A stretch of 64,000 nt of DNA, taken from positions 36,692,962 through 36,756,961 of the forward strand of contig OU862928.1 of NCBI GenBank assembly GCA_917880885.1, given 5' to 3'. A program made the translations under genes and the position numbers. The DNA is from Limnephilus marmoratus (taxonomy: Eukaryota > Arthropoda > Insecta > Trichoptera > Limnephilidae). This document shows positions 32,615 to 43,855 of the stretch, in pieces. Each line of letters opens with the position of its first letter. The first letter of the stretch is position 1. A model generated the notes under the pieces. It saw only the letters and a program-made list of their open reading frames with translations, did no database searches and had not been told where the DNA came from.

Positions 32615-34555
32615 TATATTTAAAAAACAAATCAATAATATAATTGTCCCCAATCAGCACGGTTTTATCACAGGTAGAAATACTTTAAGTAACTTAATAA
32701 TTTATTAAAATTATATAACTGATTTCCTTGTCCTTAAGCATCAGGTGGATTCTATATACACTGATTTTTCCAAAGCTTTTGATAAAGTTAGGCGACATAT
32801 TCTTGTACATAAACTAAAAATGTTGGACATTAAAGGAACCTTATTGAACTGGTTTAAGAGTTATCTTAGTAAAAGAAAGCTTTGTGTTAAAATAAATTCT
32901 GTAGAATCCTATATCTTCGAAGCCACAAGTGGGGTTCCCCAAGGATCTCACCTCGGAGCAATTATTTTTTTATTGTTTATAAATGATATTGTTGGTATAT
33001 TTAAAGATGTACAGGTTTTACTCTTCGCCGATGATTTAAAAATATATAAAATGATACGTAGTATAGAGGATTGCCATATTTTACAATCTAATTTAGATAA
33101 ATTGTTTCATTGGTGTGTGATCAACTCGCTATTTCTTAATATTCAAAAGTGCCAAGTTATTCGTTTTTATAAAATCCAAAGTCATATAACTTACCAATAC
33201 TCTTTAAATAATGTAATATTGACACCGGTCACTCAGATCAGGGACTTAGGTGTTATATTTGATGAAAAGTTAACATTTACGTTGCACGTAAATGAAATAA
33301 CAAATAGAGCTATAAAAATGCATAGTTTTATATGCAGAGCAGCAAGTGATTTTAAGTCACTAGAATGTTTGAAAATATTGTACACTTCTTTAATAAGAAG
33401 CCAGGTAGAGTATAATTCGCCCATTTGGTCCCCATTGTATAAAATACATTCCGACAATATTGAAAGGGTACAGCACAAATTTTAAAGATTTGTTAACTTT
33501 AAGCTGAATATTCCAATTCAAAATATTAACTATGTCCTTTTGATGAAACAACTAAACTTAATTACGCTGTCAGATAGGCGGATCATCTCTGACCTTGTAC
33601 TATTAAATAAAATCATTAATAATTGCATTGACAACCCTGAAATTCTCGCCAAAATAAAATTTTACGTACCGACCAGAAATACTAGGCAATGTGCTACCTT
33701 CTTCTGTGACAATTTTAAAACAAATTATGAGGCTCAAACACTTTTAAATAGATTACATAATTTTGGTAATAAATTTGGGGATATTGTAGACATGTTTGCA
33801 GATTCTGTATTAGTTATAAAAAGAAGTCTTTATAATTACTTTAATGAAATGTATGATTTTGATTTTAATTTACGCACCAGATTTAAATGTCCGGGTTAAA
33901 TTTTCCCCACAGGAAAAACTAAATCCTTTCACACACTTCCCCAAATGATCATCTAGTCAACCCACGCTATGCAATTGCACTATATAAGTATTATAAATAC
34001 AAAATAATACAAGAACAACATGTCAACCTACTAGAGACCAATTGGGAATACAATTCACCGACTCCAGATATTTTCATATCAGAGGATTCGGCTCTGTGGC
34101 ATTTCTAATTGAACCTATAAATCCTACTGATCCCTCAATATAAATATTTAAAAAATCTTTTGTAATCCTACATGTATTTAAAATTACTGATTTTTGCATT
34201 TTTATATTCAAATTCTTTGATAAATCTAATTTGCTTAAATTTTGAATCAGATTCCTAGGTATTATGCCAGTGGCCGAAATAACAAATGGTAATATTTTTA
34301 TTGTCCGAGAATGCCAAATTTTTTTAATCTCATTTCCTAAATCTGTGTATTTTCTAATTTTTTCAGAAACAGTTTTTTGAATATTACAAGAATTTGGAAT
34401 AGCTACATCAATGATATAAGTTATTTTTTTTAATTTTATTTTTTATTATTATTTTAATCATTATAATTGTGTACTACGTACCTGCCTAACTATTATTATC
34501 TATCCTTGTAAAAGCCCACTAGGGCGTAAATAAATAAATAAATAAATATATATTT
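32615..34555 (+). pseudogene. Jockey/CR1-like LINE, second relic
   Basis: An almost continuous polymerase domain: QHGFITGRN (32660), TDFSKAFDKVRRHIL, ATSGVPQGSHLGAIIFLLF, LFADDLKIYK (FADD variant of the catalytic box), DLGVIFDEKLTF, IRSQVEYNSPIW, VQHKF, a TAA at 33482, then MKQLNLITLSDRRIISDLVL and the C-terminal domain to about 33871. An R2/R4-like LINE (33872-34427) with a 9-bp target duplication interrupts it. The 3' UTR follows with CTTGTAAAAGCCCACTAGGG and an (AAAT)n tail to 34555. It is 5'-truncated. Apart from one stop before 33484 and the insertion, the frame is well preserved. Close relative of 53168-54450. Confidence 0.85.
33872..34427 (-). pseudogene. R2/R4-like LINE C terminus and 3' UTR
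   Basis: On the minus strand a frame without ATG (34419 down to a TGA at about 34081) reads YIIDVAIPNSCNIQ, KYTDLGNEIKKIWHS, LPFVISATGIIPRNL and KSVILNTCRITKDFL. This pattern (DVAIP, KYxDL..EI+.iW, P.ViSATG) is what I know from the C termini of R2/R4/Dong-type LINEs with a restriction-like endonuclease. The ~210-bp 3' UTR follows and recurs at 16252-16468. TTTTAATTT on both sides (33863-33871, 34428-34436) is the probable target duplication. Confidence 0.65.
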
Positions 34556-34559
34556 TTAG

Positions 34560-35120
34560 CCATAATATTTTTCACTGGAGTTCCTTATTAAAACAAAATA
34601 CCACTAGCCGTCAATGTCACAGTTGACTATTCATTAAGTAGGTAATAAAATCGGCGTTTTATCGTAACAATATTAATATTATCAAATTACGTGTCTTCTA
34701 CTATCTGACACAACGGATATTTCTGATTATACGATACGATACCATGGACTCATCAATAATTATGAAGCAATGCAGACTGATTTGTCTACAAATTGAATCA
34801 TTGTAAATCCGAGGTCAAATATTATTGAGAATAAATTTAGGCCGGAGTCCAGATCATCACCATACTGAATTAATTAATATGTCATAATGAAAAGGGGGAT
34901 ACGAAATTTATTGCACTTTAGATTAGATTATATAAATTTTTTGATAACGACAATATTGATTGTTAAAAATTTAAGATTAAATTTAATATATTGATAAAAA
35001 AAACATGTTTCATTAATTTAATGATTTCGAAATCGTAATTTTATGTTTTTTTAAATGCTCATTTAAATTTGACATATTTATATTGTTACGATTTTTTATG
35101 TGATTGAGCGCTTTTATAAT
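34560..35120. other. Interval without recognised gene
   Basis: Very AT-rich. No repeat partner noticed. Confidence 0.3.
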
Positions 35121-35121
35121 A

Positions 35122-35893
35122 GACCACTTGCATGGATTTCATAACGACTTGGAAAAAATCATGTGGATAGATCTTTTTACTAAGATTAAGAAAATGTTGG
35201 TAAAATTGTTTATGTACAGTTTTTTTATTTTTAAATAAATAAATCCATCATTTGGGCTCGTGACGTCACTACATGAAAATGTCCCGTCTCCGAAAATGTT
35301 CCTATTAATTTTGTAAAATTCCACACTGATTTATTTTTTGTAATATGGCATCACTTTGATTTTAGGCGAATTTTTGAATTCGTTCACTAGATTTATTGTT
35401 TGTTCTCTGCGAACGTATCATTTGGTTCGACTTTTTGACAGATGTTCTGAAGAGAACCCCGTACATTTAATGATGTACGGGGTTCTCTTCAGAACGTGAA
35501 GATGATGTCGGCACGTGTTTTAGAGGTATAATGATTATGGTGCTGATTTTAACAAAATAAAATTTTATAATATTCTTATTATTATTATAATTTACAAGTA
35601 CATTGAATTTAGTAATATGGACGCTGTACATTATAATGATTTATGATCAATAAGATGGATCAAGGAAAAAAAATATTTATGAGATGTAATATTTTTGGTA
35701 TGCCTCGTTATTCTCATGTGCCATTCGTTCTTTTTTTTTAAATGATTTTCGGCTATGTAATTATCGTTTTTTCACACTGAAATTTTCAAAAAATCTCCAG
35801 AGTTTCAAAAATACGATTAAAAAAAAAATACAGAATGTCTTAGAATATTTGCCTGAACCGGAATTTTTTTTAAAAAATGTGATGCAAGTGGCC
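35122..35893. mobile_element. 790-bp terminal-inverted-repeat element, copy 2
   Basis: Reverse orientation relative to 22289-23079, with ends GACCACTTGCAT and, inverted, GGCCACTTGCAT, and TA on both sides. It carries a perfect 23-bp hairpin (35444-35466 / 35473-35495) that copy 1 lacks. Confidence 0.75.
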
Positions 35894-35954
35894 TATTGCC
35901 GTAACGACCCATGTTTACGAAACCGAGATGGCAGAAAAACGCAATAGATACGCG

Positions 35955-36592
35955 CGTGAAGGGTATGGGATGAGTTTGTGTTCCTGGGTGGTATGTTTAC
36001 GAGAGATGGGAAGTCTGATAGAGATATTGAAAGAAGGGTAAATGCAGGTAACTCCATTAATGGAGGACTGAATGCCGTTGGTGCTAATAAAAAAACTGTC
36101 AAAAGAAGCGAAGCTAGCAGTCCACAATAGAGTCATGTATGGCAGTGAGGCATGGAACTGGCAGAAGAAAGATGAAAGTACACTGAATGTGTGGTAAAAC
36201 CATGTATGATCGTGAGAGAAATATGGATATCCGCGAAGAGTGTAAGGCTGATGTAAGCATAATGAGTAAAATTAAGAAAGAGACCCTCCGATGGTTTGGG
36301 CATGTAGAGCAAATGAAAGAAGAAAATAGTGTGAGAAGAATATATAACGCAAATATGAATGGAAGAAGAAGTCGGGGATGCTCGAGGAAGACATGGCACG
36401 ATCAAGTGAATCAGATATTTGAGTCGGGCCATGTCAAAAGTCAGAATAATAGAAGAGTATGTATGAGACGATGTAAAATGACGATGTGAGTGAGGCAAAG
36501 AGTGTGTGCCAAGACCGAGTTGTTTGGTGGTCCGTCCTCTCTGCCTATCCCTGCGGGGAACGGCGTTATGGTTAGTTAGTTAGTTAGTTAGT
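35955..36592 (+). pseudogene. LINE reverse transcriptase tail, (GTTA)n family
   Basis: Readable pieces: EFVFLGGMFTRDGKSDRDIE (35970), MYGSEAWNWQ-like, MCGKTMYDRERNMDI, ETLRWFGHVEQMKEE, RRSRGCSRKTWHDQVNQIFE, then the UTR with GGTGGTCCGTCCTCTCTGCC and a (GTTA)n tail (36572-36592). Frame changes separate them, and about 40 bp after the ETLN-like segment is deleted relative to 44293-44400. It is truncated on the left against the 790-bp element. Confidence 0.75.
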
Positions 36593-36593
36593 G

Positions 36594-36783
36594 AAGGGTA
36601 TTTTTAGGGGAATGAAGGATAGAAAGGTCTGGGAAAGAAAAATGATTGATTTATGAAGATTGGGTAGGAATTTAGAGGTCAGTAAGTCCAAGAGCGACGG
36701 ACGTATGAATTCACCTCTCCACCTGCGGTGCAAGGCGATGTGTCGAGTCTCCCTCAACCAGTCTCTCCCGATCCGTCGAGTCC
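36594..36783 (-). mobile_element. SINE1 middle fragment
   Basis: Contains the minus-strand GAATTCATACGTCCGTCGCTC block, the GGTGCAAGGCGATG-like block and GATCGGGAGAGACTGG. It directly follows the (GTTA)n tail of the LINE. Confidence 0.55.
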
Positions 36784-37000
36784 AGTCTCCCAAATTGAGT
36801 GTAAGTTATGGTTTGATTTCCGATATTTTTTAAGAAGTGAATATCTTTTGGACGTAGAAAAAGTAGTAATGCTTTCACAAAAGATTACATTAGCCGTTTA
36901 TTTTATTTATTTTTTCAGGTTCTCCATAAAACAGTTATACACTAAATTATTACAAAGAAGATTACAAAATTTAAGAGAAAAAAAAGTCCAAGGGGGGGCA
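36784..37000. other. Interval without recognised gene
   Basis: AT-rich flank of the minus-strand LINE to its right. Nothing supported. Confidence 0.3.
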
Positions 37001-37004
37001 GTTT

Positions 37005-37640
37005 CACTATGTTAAGAAGTATGTTAAAAGATAGTTACTGAACTCTCTATAGGTAACATTGAAGATGTCGATGCTCAATGCAGAATCGTTAAGCAGTTGA
37101 ATTGCTCTGTTTAATGGCGCATTCTGAAAAAAAGAAGTTCTCGCTTTCAGAGCATAAAAAAGTGCGTGGGATCTCCCACGGGTAATACGCATTAGGGACA
37201 TATAGGTTAATCTCCTACAACATAGGTGGATTCAGTACAGTACCGGAGATCAGCTTAAAAAAATGTTTCCCCAAAAATATTTTTCGGCGGGCTTCTAAGG
37301 TATGAAGATCGAGCATTCCTGTTAAGAACAACGATGGATGCAGGAATGGGTAGTATGTATATTCCCTAATGTAACGCATAAACCTTTTTTGTACTCTTTT
37401 TATTTCTAGGATATGGTTTTGTTCAGAGGGGGCCCAAATAATGGAGCTGTATTCCAGGATGCTACGGACAAGTGCTTCATATGTTCTTCGTATTGCAATT
37501 CCATTAGTAAATGATCTCGCATTACGAAGAACAAATCCGAGCATTTTGTTGGCGCGGGAGACAATGTCTGATATGTGAGATTTGCTTAAAAAATCACGCC
37601 AAGGTCTCGAATCTTGTTTTTGCGTGTTAGTATAATTTTA
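37005..37640 (-). pseudogene. Jockey-like LINE C-terminal relic
   Basis: On the minus strand: MLGFVLRNARSF, RRTYEALVRSILEYSSIIWA, VQKRFMRYIREYTYYP, LFLTGMLDLHTLEARRKIF, a TAG, YVPNAYYPWEIPRTF, then after a frame change RTSFFQNAPLNRAIQLLND and SIDIFNVTYREF. This order (SILEYsSIIW, vQk+fmRyi, LnFyVP, R.N....sPlnRa) is the usual C-terminal part of jockey/CR1-type ORF2. One stop and one frameshift. Confidence 0.75.
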
Positions 37641-38037
37641 TTAATGTGATATGGGAATAGAAATGTGAAAATCATATTATGACAAATTCTGTAGATTCAC
37701 CGATATCGATGCAATCACTAAAATTTCTCAAATATTATTTAATAAGTCTCGTGTTTTGAGTCACAATATATTGGTCACCTCATTAACCTCTAGTGTGCCA
37801 AGAAATCCCCAATAGATTTCGGACATATGCACCTATTCGCGTGTGCCGGGGAATCTCTAGCGATGCGTCGTTCATGAACGAGCCGCTCAATTGAGCTAGC
37901 TCTTTTTAATGAGCCGTGTTGAACTATTACCGTGACGATTTTGTTACGGCACCGTGACGGCATAAAAATGCAATAAACATACGTTGCTTATCACAATAAT
38001 AATGCAACTCTTTCAAAAGATGAGATACACATTTATA
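37641..38037. other. Interval left of mariner-like element
   Basis: Contains repeated ACCGTGACG motifs also seen right of the transposon (39430-39460), so the transposon probably inserted into one older unknown repeat. No gene. Confidence 0.35.
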
Positions 38038-39347
38038 CAAGGTGGGGCAAAAGTAATCACCCTATTAGAAAACGCTATAACTTTTGCAAATGGCGCCAAA
38101 TGTCAATTTGGTTTTGACATTTGTGAAGTAAACAAACGCAAAATACACATTGACAAGCCATGAATCGGTTTACTCCGCAAGAACACGGAATAATTGATCC
38201 CATACTTTGCGCAACAATTCGTCGGTTGTGTTGGCGCAGCGTGAATTTCGTCGCAGATTTCCTGGCCGTCCGACACCAACTGGACAAATACTGCGGCGTT
38301 TGGCCACTCGCCTTGAAGAGACTAGGACAACACGAGATGTTCCCAAGGCTGGCCGGCCCCAGAGCAGCCGTTCTGCTGAGAATATCGCTGCTGTTGCCCA
38401 AGATGTCGAAGATAATCCCGGAACATCGACCAGACGACGTGTCACGCAATTTGGCATTAGCCGGCGGTCCCTACGCAGAATTTTGGTGAAAGATTTGAAG
38501 ATATTCCCTTACAAAGTGCAGACAGTGCATCAGCTGTTAGCTATTGACCGTCAAGCGCGGATAACCTACGCTCAAGTCATCCTGAATCTCAACGAAAAAG
38601 TGGACGATTTTTCATCGAAAATTGTCATGAACGATGAAGCTCATTTCCATAATAGCGGTTACGTGAATAAACAAAATAATCGTTTCTGAGGCAACGAAAA
38701 TCCGAGTATCATCCACGAAGAGCCATTACACCCGCTCAAAGTTACTGTGTGGTGTGCTGTTTACGCTGGAGGAGTCATCGGGCCATTTTTTTTTAGAACG
38801 CCGCGGGCCAAACGACGACTGTGGACGGCGCGCGCTACAGAGCCATGATTACCAATTTTTTTCTTCCTCAATTGGATGAATTGGGACTGGAGAACATGTG
38901 GTTACAACAGGATGGTGCAACGGCGCACACTGCTCGAGCCACAACCGATATTCTGAAGGAAGCATTTCCGGGTGGCCTAATCTCTCGTTTCGGTGATTTG
39001 CACTGGCCGGCCAGATCACCCTATTTAATCGTTCCAGACTTCTTTTAATGGTTTACGCGTTTACGTCATCAAGTCTCAGACTCTTGAAGCCCTTAAGGAG
39101 AATATTCGCCAAGAATTCGAGAACCTGCCGCCCGAAGTTCTGGCAAGAGTGATGGAAAATGTTATAAAACGGGCCCGTATAGTCATCAACTCTGGCGGCG
39201 GCCACTTGGCCGGTATCATTTTCTCGATATGATGGAATAAATTCTAATGGATTAAATAAACAAATTTCACAACCAGAACCAAAGTTTTTCATTAAATAAA
39301 AAAATTAGAGCAAAAGAACATCGGATGATTATTTTTGCCCCACCTTG
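38038..39347 (+). mobile_element. Mariner/IS630-type DNA transposon, 1310 bp
   Basis: The inverted ends CAAGGTGGGGCAAAAGTAAT and, inverted, CAAGGTGGGGCAAAAATAAT match at all but one of 20 positions, with TA on both sides (38036-38037, 39348-39349). A single broken transposase fills it. Confidence 0.9.
38160..39232 (+). pseudogene. Mariner/IS630-type transposase, broken
   Basis: ATG at 38160 (MNRFTPQEHGIID), then a frame change to NNSSVVLAQREFRRRFPGRP, GRPQSSRSAENIAAVAQD and ISRRSLRRILVKDLK (helix-turn-helix region). Next come MNDEAHFHNSGYVNKQNNRF (first Asp), a stop, KVTVWCAVYAGGVIGPFFF, and a frame change to LQQDGATAHTARATTD (second Asp). In HWPARSPYLIVPDFF the family normally has Asp where Tyr stands. 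After another frame change NIRQEFENLPPEVLARVMEN leads to the stop at 39230-39232. At least three frame changes, one stop and loss of the third acidic residue make it dead. Confidence 0.85.
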
Positions 39348-39349
39348 TA

Positions 39350-39912
39350 CATAATGTACGTAGGTCTGTTCCCTCCAAAGGAAAAAAAGTCATAATTTTC
39401 TTACATTTCTCTCACACCGTGACGTCTCCGTAGACCCCTACAATACTACTAGCCGTGACGATAATTTTGAAAGTATGGAATATAGTTACAAAGATAATAT
39501 TGCTTATAACTTATTGTTTTTTTCTTTCACATTGTAATTTATTTTTATAAGTATTATTACCATACATTATAGCATTAAAAAATGTGCACTACTGACACTA
39601 CTCTTCCAGCCACAAGTTAACGCTTCCATGGAAGAGAAGTATTAAAATATTTGAACATGTACTTAATTTATTAAAGTTAAAGGATCTTGATTGCGATATG
39701 ATTAAACTGAGTTTTAACAGTGTATTAACAGTATATTAACTGTGAATCTGTGCATATATTATGTGAAACACCTGACTGTATAAATTGTACATATTTAAAA
39801 TGTATCCACAAGCTCCTCCATCCACAAGCAAATACTTTTAATGGAGGAAAAGTAACATTGTAACATGTTTCATTTTTTAAGAAAAATAAAATTATAAAAA
39901 AAAATTATCTTT
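39350..39912. other. Interval with a duplicated hairpin-like block
   Basis: CTTCCAGCCACAAGTTAACG...CCATGGAAGAGAAGT near 39605 and CCTCCATCCACAAGCAAATA...TGGAGGAAAAGT near 39813 are diverged direct repeats. Nothing coding. Confidence 0.35.
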
Positions 39913-39913
39913 C

Positions 39914-40812
39914 TCTTGTATACAAAAATCTCGTGTCACGGTGTTTGTGGTCGCACTCCTCCGAAACGCTTGACTGATTTTTATGATTTTTTTTTGTATA
40001 TTTGGTAGATGTGATAATAGGTTTTAAAGTATATTTCGTACAGCTAGGTAATTAGGGTGTACCTTTCCAGAACAAAATCTATTTTTTTGACAATTTTTTT
40101 TTATTGGGCATCAAAAAATACCCATAACCCCAAATTTTAACCCTCTTATCCCCACCCTCCCATTTTTAAATCGTGATTTTAGTACTTTTGTATGGACAAA
40201 TTTAACCGTCTTTCGTATTACAAATAGAACGAAATTATTTATGTTGTTGATTGACAGATGGCGCTACGCCTCATCGAACTATCCACACTTGCGCAAGACA
40301 TTCACGAGAAGCGCGGCGTCATTTTGATATTTCATTCGGCAGCATGTTCTCGCGTGGGCAAACCATCGAGCTTAGGGGGCATACATTAATTACGTGACCA
40401 GTTTTTCTTCCAATCTAGACCCCCCCCCCCCCTTGGTAAGATAAATTTGCGCCACTTCGTATATTATTTTCAAGTAACGTGAGATTTTGCTGGACCCCCC
40501 CCCCCTTTTTCCTTTTTGAGCTCACGTAATTAATGTATGCCCCCTTATATGTGCTGGCTAAAGACGGGCTGACAAAAAGTGTCGTACACTCAATTGCTCT
40601 TCGAAATTCATATTGATTTTCTTTATTTCATTTTCCTACTTTAGTTGGTGTTTTTTTTTATCGACGGTCATCGTCTACAGCGCTTCATTCCTCTTTCTGC
40701 CATAGATCCCATCCCCACACACTTACAATACATTCGCTATTTTTTATTTAACGATTAAAATATCCACTAGAAATAATTTATATGGCAGAACAACGTTTGT
40801 CGGGTCAGCTAG
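39914..40812 (+). mobile_element. Helitron, about 900 bp, with nested MITE
   Basis: Starts TCTTGTATACAAAAATCTCG with TGTCACGGTGTTTG next. Ends with a GGCAGA-ACAACG-TTTGTC imperfect hairpin, GGGTCAG and CTAG (40809-40812) before T. The same 5' block occurs at 45301. No Rep/helicase frame. It holds the MITE at 40375-40544. Confidence 0.75.
40375..40544. mobile_element. TTA-flanked foldback MITE
   Basis: GGGGGCATACATTAATTACG(TGA) and its inverted copy at the right end form ~23-bp inverted repeats. TTA flanks both sides (40372-40374, 40545-40547). C-rich tracts at 40422 and 40495 are internal. A 3-bp TTA duplication fits PIF/Harbinger, but no transposase is present. Confidence 0.7.
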
Positions 40813-40924
40813 TATTATATAAATTTACATTAATATAATAAAAAAAAAAGAAAAAAAATAAGTGTGAGTGAATTCCAAAAATTCAAAAACGTCAAATGTC
40901 AACGTGCTGATGGTTGTGAACAGA

Positions 40925-40977
40925 AGACATCCTGAGGGAAATTATTTTCCTCAGGGCCTCCTGTGTGGAGGAAAATT
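40925..40977 (+). mobile_element. SINE1/LINE 3' stem fragment
   Basis: Only the last ~50 bp: CCTGAGGGAAATTATTTTCC, then TCAGGGCCTCCTGTGTGGAG. Confidence 0.6.
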
Positions 40978-40979
40978 AA

Positions 40980-41395
40980 AAATGTAGGCTTTGCGTAAAA
41001 AAGCACCTTCTGTTTTTTCCTCTTCTTAAAGAAACAATTTTTTTAAAAATCCGATTTTCTCTAAAGAACTTAATTTCAATGAATCACCAATTGACACGCT
41101 TTGCCCAGCCCATTTCAAGATTATGTGTTAATTAAAATGCCTTCAATCTCTAAATCTTTGTTGATTTTAGTATACTTACATATTTTTTAAATAAGCACAG
41201 CACACATATCCACAAGATAGCAAATGATTATCTTCTAATCCTTAATATACACAGGGAACTCCTCATTTTGTCAAGTAGTAACTCACCAGGTAAATAAATA
41301 CTTGGACAAATTCTTAATCACATAATACGTTACGCAAGTCTTTGACCCAGTTAATTCGCAAAAATTCAAATGTAACATTGCCTTCAAATGGCCAT
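40980..41395. other. Interval without recognised gene
   Basis: AT-rich. Nothing supported. Confidence 0.3.
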
Positions 41396-41930
41396 TTTGT
41401 TTTTTTTTACATTTGTAAGATCCCTGTTTCTTTTTGAATCTTCCCGTCCCTTCTCGACTCTTCTTTTTCTTTTCTTGCTTGTTCTTGTCTCTTCTTTGAC
41501 CTTTTCGTCCTTTCTTACTCTTCGTGGCTTTTCTTGTTTCTTCATCCTTCTTTTTTACTCTTTTGGAATCTTATCGTTTCTTCTTAGCTCTTCTTGCCTC
41601 TTCCAAGTTCCTCTCGCCCCTCCTTGCTCGTCCCACCTCTTCCTGCCTACTATTCAATCTTCTCGTCTCTTCTTGAAACTATGTATTTGTCTCTTGTCTC
41701 TTATAGAATCTTCCAGTATCTTCTTGGCTCCTCTTGGCTGGTCCTGTGTCTTTTAGTATGGTCTAGTCTCTTCTTGTCTCTTCTTGATTCGAATTGGCTC
41801 TTTTTGCATCTTATCCCCCCTCTTGGCTCGCCTTGTCTCTTCTTGGATATTCTTGAATCCTCTTACCTTTCATTACCGCTCAAGCTTGGTTCCTCTGGAC
41901 TCCTTACCTTAATAATCTTCCTCTGTACCA
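41396..41930 (+). repeat. Degenerate TCTTCTTG-type pyrimidine-rich repeat
   Basis: About 530 bp of C/T-rich sequence dominated by variants of TCTTCTTG, TCTTCTC and GGCTCTTCTTG in loose tandem. Two hydrophobic open frames over it are composition artefacts. Confidence 0.7.
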
Positions 41931-41955
41931 TAATTTAGTTTATATGTTTATTGTC

Positions 41956-41983
41956 CTGATGAAGGTTGAGATCAATCGAAACC
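41956..41983 (+). ncRNA. Hammerhead-ribozyme-like core 1
   Basis: CTGATGA (41956-41962), a 6-bp stem GGTTGA/TCAATC with a 2-nt loop, GAAA (41978-41981), then CCGGTC. These are the conserved core elements of a hammerhead in the right order. Stem III would be extremely short. Penelope-type elements are known to carry such motifs. Self-cleavage is not shown. Confidence 0.4.
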
Positions 41984-42085
41984 GGTCATCGTGTATAAAT
42001 CAAATAAAGTGGTTTTAAACAAATAACTTTTTCATATGTATTAATTTTGAGTTATTCTGCCATGATGCGCTTCCTCCTTCTTTAT

Positions 42086-42125
42086 CCAACGTTTCAGACA
42101 GCATTACAGTGTCCATCATAAGGGT
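42086..42125 (-). ncRNA. Hammerhead-like core 2, degenerate
   Basis: Minus strand TTATGATGGACACTG...CTGTCTGAAACGTTGG. The CTGATGA box is damaged. Same family as 46331-46361. It faces core 1. Confidence 0.3.
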
Positions 42126-42579
42126 AGATGTGATGATGATGATCGAATCGTATCCGATAAAATCAAGATAAAATAGTTGGTGAATATTTCCACAGACACA
42201 AATAATAATAATGACGCACATCTGAAGATTTGCTTTCCTATTCCTATTAAATCATTTTCTGTGAGTTTCTTAGTGCGTGCGTCTTATCAGGTAATAAAAA
42301 CCATTAAAATTAATCATCACTCCTCACAAATTAATGGCAATTAAAATTTGGGAAAACACGGCGCGATATCTGATTTTATGAGGTTTTTTTATTAATCCAG
42401 TCATAAATACCTGATGACAATAAGGGAACGGCTGCGCGGCTTTTTTCATACAAAAAATAAATTTGGTTTTCAGACCAAAATGCTTAACGGAATTAAAAAA
42501 AATGTTTTTTTTAATCAAAAGGTACGTATAGCAAATACTATTTTTTTTGTAATAATACAATAAAGGCTTAAGTAAGGCT

Positions 42580-43234
42580 GCGTAATAGCGTGTGTCGCTC
42601 TCCATAGAGAAATAAAAAGTGGCCTTATATTTAAACGCCCGGGGTCTCAAAAGTTTCGTATGATCTGTAGCTATTCGAAAACGTAAAAATAAATGAAATT
42701 ATTGTTCACTATTAGCCCACTAAAATAGCTGGAAGTTTTAAAAGAAAATAGATTTTATGACTTAGAAAAAAATGAAGTAATTGGTTAATATTTTATATTT
42801 TGTACCAAACTTATTTTTCATTCCATAACTGCAGTACAAAGAACCAAAAATAAATAAAAAATTTAAACATATGTGATGTGTTGGTTAAAAATTTAAAAGG
42901 GGAAAATAACACTTTTTCTGGATAAAATCAGAATCCTTGTTGACTTACTGTATTCATAAAGTTGAACTTTTTTTTCATTTTTGTCAGTTTATGCATTTTT
43001 AGTAATAAACAAACGTTAAAAGGTTAAATTAATGAAAAAAAAAATTATTAAAAATTTAAAAAAAAATAATTTTAGGTTTGTTTTCTGATTTTCAATGCAT
43101 TTTAGCGGGCTAATAACCATTTTAAAAAAATATATTAAATGCAGTTCTCATTTTCTTTGTAAGACGCAACTTTTGAGACCCCGGGCGTTTCTGAATTCAA
43201 AAGTTGAAATAATTGACACACGCTACTGCGTAAT
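42580..43234. mobile_element. Long-inverted-repeat element, ~655 bp
   Basis: The arms run about 42580-42735 and 43095-43234. They share GCGTAATAGCGTGTGTC-like ends, an exact CGCCCGGGGTCTCAAAAGTT block (42636 and, inverted, 43170) and TATTAGCCCACTAAAAT. The centre is AT-rich and non-coding. The right end touches LINE coding sequence. Confidence 0.65.
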
Positions 43235-43855
43235 GTCACCATGGTTATTTAATATAATGGATAATTGTATGCAAGAATTGAAAGAAATGGGATTGGGCGC
43301 GAAATTGAGTAATCTGAAAGTATGTTGCCTGTTGTATGCTGATGATGCGGTGCTGAATTCTAAGACAATGGAAGATCTACATCTACAGTGTCTCGTGTAT
43401 AGGATGAACGAAGTATGTATGAAAAATGGGTTAATGATTTTTATTTTATTTTTTATTATTATTGTAAAACAGAATAATTCCAATTACAGTACAATTTAGT
43501 TACCCTATCAGCATTTAGGCAAGTGACTCTTCAATAATATAGTTAAGGCATATAAAGAACAGTCACTTACATCCAAATGGTTTGGAATTTCCTTTAACAG
43601 CACCACTCCCCTCGTCATGCTATGCTTTACCAAGACGTCTGTTCGGTACTTTAAATAAGTCATGATTCGACTTCAAATAAGTCATGATGGATGCAAGTAA
43701 GTCTAAAGTCATGGTGTTTGAAAGGAGAGTACGAAAACAGTGTGCAATACAGTTGTGAATGATGAATACTTCGAGCAGGTGGATGAGTTTGTGTATCTAG
43801 GACAAAGATATTCTAATACAGAAGAGATATGCTATGGTGTCCGCGCAACTGTCGC
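43235..43855 (+). pseudogene. LINE reverse transcriptase fragment with YADD box
   Basis: 43235-43437 reads SPWLFNIMDNCMQELKEMGL and CCLLYADDAVLNSKTMEDLH, the catalytic YADD region. About 250 bp of foreign, tail-like minus-strand sequence follows. The polymerase then resumes near 43690 with SKVMVFER and, after frame changes, QVDEFVYLGQR at about 43778. This belongs to the (GTTA)n-tailed LINE, whose end lies at 44135-44745 after a further 300-bp insertion. Confidence 0.7.

Noticed and set aside
41388..41938. Two hydrophobic, Leu/Ser/Phe-rich frames
   Set aside because: Produced by the pyrimidine-rich TCTTCTTG repeat.
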